Positions 1 through 5,968 of a DNA stretch of 16,364 bases are shown here, piece by piece (the first letter of the stretch is position 1; every line of letters begins with the position of its first letter). The stretch comes from NZQO01 sp964639255. Lineage in GTDB: Bacteria; Bacteroidota; Bacteroidia; Flavobacteriales; Flavobacteriaceae. The position numbers were made by a program, and so were the translations under genes. The notes below the pieces were generated by a model that saw nothing but the letters and a program-made list of their open reading frames with translations, was not told the DNA's origin and did no database searches. Location of the stretch: contig CAZXDP010000059.1 in assembly GCA_964639255.1 (NCBI GenBank), forward strand, positions 1-16,364. Direction: 5' to 3'.

Positions 1-3000
1 AACAGGTAGAGCTGTTGCCATTGTTATCGGTCACGGTAAGGGTCACGGTGTTCGCACCCACGTTCGAGCAGTCGAAAGAGCTCACGTCTATCGAGGTGCT
101 GGCAATGCCACAGGCATCGGTCGATCCGTTGTCGATATCGGCCGCCGTAATGCTCGCCTGTCCGCTGGCATCGAGCTGGATGGTGAACGGTGCCACGCAG
201 TTGGCCACGGGTGCCACGCTGTCCTCCACGGTTACAGTGGTTGTACAGGTCGAGCTGTTGCCGTTGTTATCGGTCACGGTAAGGGTCACGGTGTTCGCGC
301 CCACGTTCGAGCAGTCGAACGAGCTCACGTCTATCGAGGTGCTGGCAACCCCGCAGGCATCGGTAGATCCGTTGTCGATATCGACCGCGGTAATGCTTGC
401 CTGTCCGCTCGCATCGAGCTGGATGGTGAACGGTGCCACACAGTTGGCCACGGGCGCCACGCTGTCCTCAACGGTAACTATAGCGGTACAAGTTGACTCA
501 TTTCCGCTTTCATCGGTAACAGTCAATACTACTGAATTGGCCCCTACATTGCTACAATTAAACGAAGTGATATCGATACTCGTACTAGCTATACCACAAT
601 TATCTGTTGATCCATTATCGATGTCGGCGGCGGTAATAGACACCTGTCCATTTACATCTAACTGTACGGTTATGTTTTGACATACAGCAACTGGAGCCTC
701 AGAATCTTCCGAAGTGAAAATAAATGCTTCGGTGCTACTAACTCCCTGTGTATCGGTAGCCGTCACGGTAATGGTGGCAGACCCCTGTACCAATCCTTGA
801 GGCGTAAAGCTTAGTTCAAAATCGGTTCCATTATAAGTCACGGAAATGCTTGCATCGGTAACCAGACTTTGATTGTTTGAAGTAGCTGAAACGGTAAGAT
901 TGGCTGCCGTGTCTTCTGCATCTGTTACAACCACTGTTTGATTGAACGCTGTCCCCGGGCATCCCGTAGCATCGGCGATAGTTGTTATAACCGGAGCCTG
1001 ATTGAGCTGGAGAATCTTTTCGCCGGAAAAATCGTAGCAATTACTATCACCGGCCAGACCGCCGTATTCAACTATATAACCCAGTAGGGAATTGTTGGGC
1101 AAATCGTTCCAGCGACCATTATTCAAAAAGTAGATTTGGGCGTAGTGCTCTATATTACCCGAGTTGTTGGGCTCTCCGCTATTCCAATTAGCATATAGAC
1201 CTGGTAAAGGAATAGCAGAGCTGCTGAACTGCGTACCTGCCTCGGGTCCGGTTACCCAGTGCCAGGCACCTTCTGAAACTGCTTGATTTGGGTAGGTCGT
1301 GGTACCAGTAGCCAAATTGATCTGGTTGAAATCATCGGATCCGCCGAGCCATCCATCGTTGGTCAAATTATTCCTAATAAAATCGTTCTCGGTATTGGAG
1401 GTCACTGTGGCCAAATATCCTTGTAGACCATACAGGCTTCGCGTCGCAGCATCGGTCTTGGCCTGCTGCCAGGTAAAAGCACCACCTATATATTCGTAAT
1501 AGTGCCCATTTTCTGGATTGGCGATACTACTGCCCAATGTGAACTGTATGGTACGGTCGGCAGCGTTACTACTGGTAGTTCTAAATTGAACATTTCTGAA
1601 AAGTGTCTGTGCCTGTGCACCGGTTAAGGTTCCTGAAACTGTTAAGATTCCAGAGCTGTTATTGTAAGAGGCGGTCACGCCACTTGGTAGGCTGTAACTT
1701 CCGTTAAGTGCCAGGATATCGCCCGTCTGGAAATTGTTGGAAATGGAGATGAGGGCTCCGTTCAATGTATTTCCGAAGGTTACATCCAAGGCCGAGTCCA
1801 CTATAGAGAAAGTGGATGGGGCTGAAATTTGATTGATNNNNNNNNNNNNNNNNNNNNNNNNNNNNNNNNNNNNNNNNNNNNNNNNNNNNNNNNNNNNNNN
1901 NNNNNNNNNNNNNNNNNNNNNNNNNNNNNNNNNNNNNGATCCCAAGTCGCTACAAGTAAAATTAGTGGTGTTTACGGAGAGCGATGCAATGCCGCAGTTG
2001 TCGGTAGATCCATTGTCAATATCGGCAGCGGTAATGCTAGCAGTTCCAAATCCGTCGAGTGTAACGGTAATATCTTGGCACACTGCTGTAGGGGCTGTGG
2101 TGTCAACTACTGTAACTGTAATGGGACACACATTGGTACTGTTTCCTTGAGCATCGGTAGCGGTAAAGGTTACGTTATGGACTCCAATGGGTAGTACTGT
2201 TCCCGAAGGCGTATCTTGAACCAATGTTACTGGCGTACAATCATCGGTTGCATTTACAAAAGACCGTAGGTCGGGCAGCACTGCGGTGCAGCCAGAAGTA
2301 CTTACAGGCAGTGAATACCAAGTTGTACTGCAGGTAGCCGTTGGAGGGGTATTATCTATATAGACGTTATACGTTTTGGTTTCCGTATCGAAAGTGCCAT
2401 CGCTAAAGCCTGCTGTTAAGGAAACGGTATAAGCTGTATTTCCAGGTATGTTCGGATAGATATGGCTTACATTCTGTGTGTTTGCAGTAGTGCCATCGCC
2501 CAAATCCCAACTCCAAGAGGTAACGGTAACTGGTACGGTTGCTGAAATGGATACATCCTCAAGACCCCAGTTGTCGAAAGTAGTCCCTGAATTGGAAGGT
2601 TGATACCATCGAAATAGGGTATTCGCCGTTTGGGCTCCTGCTGGAATGGGAATTGAATTCCAATGCCAATTGTACCAAGGAAAATTACCTAAACTGGTGG
2701 TATCCCAACCATCAAATATGGTGACCCAGGTAGAACCGCCATTGGTGCTGTATTGAAGATAAACCTCTTCATTAGCGGCGTCTGGTTGCTCACAACCACT
2801 ACCTTCATTGTTTCCATAGCGAATGTAAAAATCGATAGATCCTCCTAAGGCCACATTTACAGCATTGGTTTGAACAAAACGAACGCCACCCTGAAGCGTG
2901 GTAGCCCAGAAATAGGCAGAATTATCGGGTGAGTTTTTGCCCGGGCAAGTGGATGCACTTACGGTAAAGGGCGAAGCAGTCCATCCCGGAGGTAGCGTAC

Positions 3001-3181
3001 CCCCGTTAAATGTAAAGGAAGTGGCCGTTGTGGTGTTCGAGGCAGAGCCCAAAAAGGTAACTTCTGCATTATTGCACGATCCACTGGCCAGGCTCGTGTT
3101 AAAGTCGGTAGTTTGACCGAAAGTTAATGACGCTGTAAATAATAAAATTAGCGCCAGTGAATAGGGTAGTTTACAAGGCAT
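1..3181 (-). CDS. Giant secreted multidomain adhesin (reelin-like, PKD, HYR, C-type lectin, HYR-type repeats); 3' end outside window, internal gap
   Basis: Seen: an uninterrupted minus-strand frame from ATG at 3181 to the gap (414 codons), then the same nominal frame from 1837 to base 1. Residues 1-22 are a signal peptide ending ...LTFG before Q23. Residues ~100-214 form a reelin-subrepeat-like sandwich (C..P...EEVYLQYSTNGG...W, then FRWYQPSNSGTTFDNW). Residues ~215-275 are PKD-like (WDLGDG), ~276-360 HYR-like, and ~361-414 the start of a D-I-D-N-G-S-T-D repeat unit. Beyond the gap come a cadherin-like segment (~1510-1837), a cysteine-free C-type lectin domain (~1061-1507) with EPN and WND motifs, an Ig/cadherin-like stretch (~740-1030) and 81-residue HYR-type repeats. 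Known: such Bacteroidetes proteins are usually surface adhesins exported by the type IX system. Inference: the sorting domain would lie beyond base 1. The start overlaps the upstream small gene by 11 nt, which suggests co-translation. Sugar-binding adhesin is my best guess; the ligand is unknown. Confidence 0.88.
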   Translation of the reverse strand, partial: MPCKLPYSLALILLFTASLTFGQTTDFNTSLASGSCNNAEVTFLGSASNTTTATSFTFNGGTLPPGWTASPFTVSASTCPGKNSPDNSAYFWATTLQGGVRFVQTNAVNVALGGSIDFYIRYGNNEGSGCEQPDAANEEVYLQYSTNGGSTWVTIFDGWDTTSLGNFPWYNWHWNSIPIPAGAQTANTLFRWYQPSNSGTTFDNWGLEDVSISATVPVTVTSWSWDLGDGTTANTQNVSHIYPNIPGNTAYTVSLTAGFSDGTFDTETKTYNVYIDNTPPTATCSTTWYSLPVSTSGCTAVLPDLRSFVNATDDCTPVTLVQDTPSGTVLPIGVHNVTFTATDAQGNSTNVCPITVTVVDTTAPTAVCQDITVTLDGFGTASITAADIDNGSTDNCGIASLSVNTTNFTCSDLGXXXXXXXXXXXXXXXXXXXXXXXXXXXXXXXXXXINQISAPSTFSIVDSALDVTFGNTLNGALISISNNFQTGDILALNGSYSLPSGVTASYNNSSGILTVSGTLTGAQAQTLFRNVQFRTTSSNAADRTIQFTLGSSIANPENGHYYEYIGGAFTWQQAKTDAATRSLYGLQGYLATVTSNTENDFIRNNLTNDGWLGGSDDFNQINLATGTTTYPNQAVSEGAWHWVTGPEAGTQFSSSAIPLPGLYANWNSGEPNNSGNIEHYAQIYFLNNGRWNDLPNNSLLGYIVEYGGLAGDSNCYDFSGEKILQLNQAPVITTIADATGCPGTAFNQTVVVTDAEDTAANLTVSATSNNQSLVTDASISVTYNGTDFELSFTPQGLVQGSATITVTATDTQGVSSTEAFIFTSEDSEAPVAVCQNITVQLDVNGQVSITAADIDNGSTDNCGIASTSIDITSFNCSNVGANSVVLTVTDESGNESTCTAIVTVEDSVAPVANCVAPFTIQLDASGQASITAVDIDNGSTDACGVASTSIDVSSFDCSNVGANTVTLTVTDNNGNSSTCTTTVTVEDSVAPVANCVAPFTIQLDASGQASITAADIDNGSTDACGIASTSIDVSSFDCSNVGANTVTLTVTDNNGNSSTC
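9..737 (-). repeat. Three tandem 243-bp units encoding 81-residue HYR-type repeats
   Basis: Units lie at 9-251, 252-494 and 495-737, with an exact 243-bp period. By eye the first two are about 90% identical at DNA level and nearly identical in protein; most differences cluster in the last ~20 bp. The third keeps the protein pattern (A-D-I-D-N-G-S-T-D, a Cys pair, T-V-T-D) but has diverged in DNA. The first two units are visibly GC-richer (roughly 58-60% by my estimate) than the third (low 40s). The array continues past the left edge. Confidence 0.93.
1061..1507 (-). other. C-type lectin-like domain region within the adhesin
   Basis: The encoded stretch runs from GHYYEYIGGAFTWQQAK to GYIVEYGG. 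It carries the family landmarks: the W-x-x-A-K helix, G-Y-L-A-T-V-T-S-x-x-E-N, W-L-G-G-S-D, W-x-W-V-T-G-P-E, N-W-N-S-G-E-P-N-N, and R-W-N-D-L. EPN plus WND is the signature of calcium-dependent mannose-type ligand binding in animal C-type lectins. There are no cysteines, so the usual disulfides are absent, which is common in bacterial members. Confidence 0.85.
1838..1937. other. Assembly gap (100 N) inside the adhesin gene
   Basis: Exactly 100 N, the conventional placeholder for a gap of unknown size. The gap interrupts an HYR-type unit on one side and meets a cadherin-like segment on the other. The reading frames on the two sides match nominally, but this means nothing if the true length is unknown. 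About 33 codons would roughly suffice to finish the interrupted unit, so the true gap may be short; collapsed repeats are equally possible. Confidence 0.95.
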
Positions 3182-3569
3182 AAGTAGTAATTTTTGAGAT
3201 TTGGAATGGTTTTTTCGCAACACGTTGGTTGTCTCTATTGTCTTTCGCAAAAATCCGTAAGTTCGAGTTTGGGGTCGTACATTCACCTCGCAGAACCTCT
3301 AAGGGCGCTACGATTAGATTTTTTAGATTCTCATCGTTGCGTTGCTCTCCTTGTGCGAATCGCACATTCACCTTTTTTCGGGATTTATTTTGAATTCGAA
3401 GCAAGTAGTAGGAGAAAGACAGGTCATTTTTTATATCCTCGCAGTCGGCGAGACGGTATTCAATTTTTACAAGATCATCCTCGAAGGTGGTCGACCAGAC
3501 CTCTTGGCCCCACAATTTGGATACCCCAAATGAAAGGGTGATTAATGCAATTAATACTGTGTGTTTCAT
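3171..3569 (-). CDS. Small secreted protein of unknown function, upstream of the adhesin
   Basis: 132 residues. Residues 1-21 are a clear signal peptide (MKHTVLIALITLSFGVSKLWG, then QEVW). I do not recognise the mature part (~110 residues). It is mixed in charge, with a Y-R-L-A-D-C-E-D segment, a second cysteine in R-G-E-C-T-T-P, and alternating hydrophobic stretches (YYLLRIQNKS, KVNVRFAQG) suggesting a small beta-sandwich; the two cysteines could form a disulfide in the periplasm. The stop codon lies inside the start region of the adhesin gene (11-nt overlap), so the two are probably one operon. It might be an accessory or partner of the adhesin, but only the context says so. Confidence 0.8.
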   Translation of the reverse strand: MKHTVLIALITLSFGVSKLWGQEVWSTTFEDDLVKIEYRLADCEDIKNDLSFSYYLLRIQNKSRKKVNVRFAQGEQRNDENLKNLIVAPLEVLRGECTTPNSNLRIFAKDNRDNQRVAKKPFQISKITTYAL

Positions 3570-3689
3570 AGGGAAGTAGGTTAAGATTTAATTAATATGA
3601 CTTTTTTTATCTGGCCCGTTCGATTTGGGTAACAATGGCCAATTGCGTGCAAATAAAAAACCTGGTAAGCAACTAATGGATATTGGGGT

Positions 3690-3711
3690 ATAGATTAAGT
3701 ATAGATGATGT
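3690..3711. repeat. Tandem 11-bp motif pair (distal copies)
   Basis: ATAGATTAAGT is followed directly by ATAGATGATGT, two 11-bp units in one helical phase. They resemble the pair at 3820-3841. They lie 120-145 bp upstream of the small secreted protein start (minus strand), so they may be regulator binding sites. Confidence 0.5.
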
Positions 3712-3819
3712 TAAGAAGACGTTAAAAAATGTTAGAAGACAGGATAGATACAATTAGTATAAATAATAATATAAATTATTGATAATGTAATACTTAAAAA
3801 ATTAAGTTATCTAAAAAAT

Positions 3820-3841
3820 ATAGACGAAGCATAGATGAAGC
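3820..3841. repeat. Tandem 11-bp motif pair (second copies)
   Basis: ATAGACGAAGC is followed directly by ATAGATGAAGC, one mismatch in 11. Together with the pair at 3690-3711 this gives four copies of a motif close to ATAGATGAAGC, each pair spaced by one DNA turn. Confidence 0.6.
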
Positions 3842-3932
3842 AATCCATAGAGAGCAATTCTAAATTCTAAAATTTAACAGGAAATTACGCATTTAAAACT
3901 CAATAAATATCGATAAAGTGCTAATAAACATC

Positions 3933-3950
3933 GATGTATTTTCCTACATC
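3933..3950 (-). terminator. Weak hairpin just downstream of the TPR/LuxR regulator gene
   Basis: GATGTA and TACATC flank a 6-nt loop, 21 nt beyond the stop codon on the minus strand. The stem is only 6 bp and is not followed by a real T-run, so it is a poor intrinsic terminator. I list it because nothing better is present. Confidence 0.25.
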
Positions 3951-3970
3951 TTGTGATTATATACCTTTTA

Positions 3971-5830
3971 TTACAAATTTTCGATAAATTCCTCGAGTGA
4001 GTTTTCCTGTTCTTGAAGCCCCATTTTTTTCCGGATCCGGTATTTTTTTGAAATAACACTGGCGTGCGTAATACCTAACAAGGAGGCAATCTCCTTATTT
4101 TCCATGCGTACTTTCATCAAGCTACAGAAATCTACCTCAGTTTCCGTTAGCTGCGGGAAGGATTTCTTAATGTTCGAAAAGAAGTTTGGGTGTACCTCTA
4201 CAAATTTTTTCTTGAAGAATTCCCAATAATTAGCATTCTTCAAAATACGCTGTAGGGAGCTAGCAATGTCGCCATTAGAGGATTTTTTTGGTCCGGCCGA
4301 GGAGTTTTCAATAACCTGCTCAATATTTTTTTGAAGATTGGCCATTTCCAACGAGACAGCCGTAAGTTCCCTCTCCTTATCTTGAAGCGCAACACGAAGC
4401 TGGTCGGTGAGTTCACGCTCCAAATGCTCTTTTTCCGCGAGATGTAAGCGCGCCCGTTCGGCATTTTCAAAGGCTTCTCTTTGTATTTCAAGTTTTTGTC
4501 TATCTTTTTTCCGTGCATATAAAATAACTCCCAGAATCATTAAAAAAAGGAGAATGCCAAGAATGATTATGAGGGTCTTTACCGTACTATATTTCTCTAA
4601 AAGAGTGTTTTGCTCCCTTAAGATCTCGTTCCGACTAAGGTGCATAGAATTTTCATAAGCCTCTTCTATTTTAGCGATTTCTACAGTATTGATGGCATTT
4701 TGTAACGAATCGGATAGGGTGTTTTTTCTTACGGAAAGATAAAATGCATCTTCATAATTCTTTAATGCTGCATTAGCCCGCATCGCCTCTGAAAGAAGAT
4801 GTATCTCCGTCTGTGCGTTCATGGCAAGGACAGGATAGGCTTCGGCCTCTCGCATTTGCTCAAGTAACTTTACTGTAACTTTGTATTGCCCAGAATCGTT
4901 TAAAAATTCCATGTACGCCCCGGCAATTTCCAACAATCGGGGAGAGCGCAGCTTGAGTAGTCCTTCGTAAGCGGTTGAATACAGATCTTTAGCTTGTTCG
5001 GTATTCTTTTGAAGGTACGCAACTTTCGCCAGTTTTCCCTGCGCAAGGTAATGGTGCGCACCATCACCTAAGCGCTCCAAACCGTCACTTGCCTCTTTCA
5101 AAACTTTTGCCGCCTCATCCAATTGTCCTTCTATTTGCAAGCACTCGGCATAACTAAGCAAAGTGTAATAATAGTTATGGTTCTTATTGTCAGACATTTT
5201 TGGAAGTAGTTCTTCATACAACTGCTTAGCAAAAGCATAATCCCCTTTATTTAGATACGCATTGGCCAATTTTTGCTTGAGAACCGTTCCGGAAGAATTG
5301 TTAGGTTCAGCGGCAAGAAGCTTGAGGCCGGCTTGAAGGTGCGAAATGACCGAATCATTTTGTTTCAGATAGCTGTAAACTGAAGCTATCTCACCGTGAA
5401 CAATTGCTTTTCCCTCATCGTTCTGAAGGTCCTCGTAAAGTGACATAGATGCATTTAACGCATCAATAGCCTCGGGGTACCGGGCCATCATCCGAAGATT
5501 GATGCCTTTGTTCGATAAAATTTTAGCCTTTAACAGTTTGTTTCTTTCGGCCTTTCTTATACCCTTATTGAAATAATAATTGGCAGAATCATTTTGGGCC
5601 ATCATACTAAAGGTAATACCGAGCTTGCTATAGGCCAAAGCCTTCGTACTATCTGGAAGTGCCCCCTTGGCCCGTGAAAGAATGTCTTTTAAAAGTTGTT
5701 GCGCCTCTTTGGGGTTTTGGAAACTCACATCGACCACAGTTTGATGGTTCAAAGGTGTTTCTTGGCTTTTTGCGCTAAAAGAAGAAAAAAAAACAAGAGC
5801 AAAAAACAGGGGCGTTTTGTTAAATAACAT
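3971..5830 (-). CDS. TPR-repeat membrane regulator with C-terminal LuxR-type HTH
   Basis: 619 residues. A signal peptide covers residues 1-22 (FSSFSAKS before QE). TPR-like helical repeats fill ~45-400 (for example Y-x-x-G-I...A-x-x-Y-F-N-K-G-I at ~70-92 and N-K-G-D-Y-A-F-A-K-Q-L-Y at ~194-205). One membrane span lies at ~418-440, followed by basic ARKKDR and a charged coiled coil at ~441-505. The C-terminus (~556-605) is a LuxR-type helix-turn-helix: L-T-E-T-E-V-D-F-C-S-L, N-K-E-I-A-S-L-L-G-I, then V-x-x-K-K-Y-R-I-R-K-K. Known: Bacteroidetes have many such proteins with a periplasmic TPR sensor and a cytoplasmic DNA-binding tail, acting without a separate histidine kinase. It lies upstream of the secreted-protein/adhesin genes in the same direction and is divergent from the sortilin-like gene, so either could be a target; this is inference. 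Start chosen because the signal peptide begins there. Confidence 0.9.
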   Translation of the reverse strand: MLFNKTPLFFALVFFSSFSAKSQETPLNHQTVVDVSFQNPKEAQQLLKDILSRAKGALPDSTKALAYSKLGITFSMMAQNDSANYYFNKGIRKAERNKLLKAKILSNKGINLRMMARYPEAIDALNASMSLYEDLQNDEGKAIVHGEIASVYSYLKQNDSVISHLQAGLKLLAAEPNNSSGTVLKQKLANAYLNKGDYAFAKQLYEELLPKMSDNKNHNYYYTLLSYAECLQIEGQLDEAAKVLKEASDGLERLGDGAHHYLAQGKLAKVAYLQKNTEQAKDLYSTAYEGLLKLRSPRLLEIAGAYMEFLNDSGQYKVTVKLLEQMREAEAYPVLAMNAQTEIHLLSEAMRANAALKNYEDAFYLSVRKNTLSDSLQNAINTVEIAKIEEAYENSMHLSRNEILREQNTLLEKYSTVKTLIIILGILLFLMILGVILYARKKDRQKLEIQREAFENAERARLHLAEKEHLERELTDQLRVALQDKERELTAVSLEMANLQKNIEQVIENSSAGPKKSSNGDIASSLQRILKNANYWEFFKKKFVEVHPNFFSNIKKSFPQLTETEVDFCSLMKVRMENKEIASLLGITHASVISKKYRIRKKMGLQEQENSLEEFIENL

Positions 5831-5863
5831 GAAGATGGGGGCTTAAAAAAATTTTTCCGAAGC

Positions 5864-5871
5864 CAAAAATA
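5864..5871 (-). promoter_or_regulatory. Candidate -7 box for the TPR/LuxR regulator gene
   Basis: The minus strand reads TATTTTTG, an exact match to the Bacteroidetes TAnnTTTG element, 33 bp before the ATG at 5830. I found no good TTG at the expected 17-23 bp upstream, so support is partial. Confidence 0.35.
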
Positions 5872-5917
5872 CAAATTATGGGCAATTGGAAAAGTTTGAG
5901 GCGCTTGGTTTTCAAAC

Positions 5918-5947
5918 TTGTTGCATTCGAATATTTCAGTAACTTTA
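5918..5947 (+). promoter_or_regulatory. Candidate promoter of the sortilin-like gene (TTG-N19-TAACTTTA)
   Basis: TTG at 5918-5920 and TAACTTTA at 5940-5947 are 19 bp apart, fitting the Bacteroidetes -33/-7 arrangement with one mismatch in the -7 box. Transcription would begin just before the ATG at 5969, which argues against the upstream in-frame ATG at 5918. Confidence 0.4.
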
Positions 5948-5958
5948 ACCGAATATTT
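5928..5958 (+). repeat. Direct repeat CGAATATTT flanking the candidate -7 box
   Basis: Identical 9-mers lie at 5928-5936 and 5950-5958, 22 bp apart (about two helical turns), one on each side of TAACTTTA. The arrangement is what an operator overlapping a promoter would look like. No regulator is assigned. Confidence 0.5.
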
Positions 5959-5968
5959 AAAAAGACCT

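Larger units (their letters stand above)
3570..3970. other. 401-bp AT-rich spacer holding probable promoter/operator DNA for the small protein-adhesin operon
   Basis: No gene is supported here. On the minus strand the spacer is the upstream region of the 3569 start and the downstream region of the regulator gene ending at 3971. It contains two tandem pairs of an 11-bp motif (3690-3711 and 3820-3841), a repeated GTTA(A)GAAGAC at ~3710-3720 and ~3731-3740, a 6-bp dyad around A4 at 3792-3807, and a weak hairpin at 3933-3950. I could not fit a full Bacteroidetes promoter convincingly. Confidence 0.6.

Noticed and set aside
15..680. 221-codon plus-strand open frame with repeats
   Set aside because: It is the antisense of the HYR-type repeats. 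The minus-strand frame is open through the whole region, continuous with a signal peptide, and encodes recognisable domains; the plus frame is repetitive only because the true gene is.
1829..2194. Plus-strand frames spanning the gap
   Set aside because: They are made partly of N and are antisense to the adhesin.
4407..4658. 83-codon plus-strand frame inside the TPR/LuxR gene
   Set aside because: Antisense to the coiled-coil and membrane-span coding region; low-complexity Ser/Arg/Phe composition typical of a shadow frame.
5918..5968. Upstream ATG extending the sortilin-like protein by 17 residues
   Set aside because: It places a polar leader before the signal peptide and overlaps the candidate -33 box; ATG 5969 starts the signal peptide cleanly.
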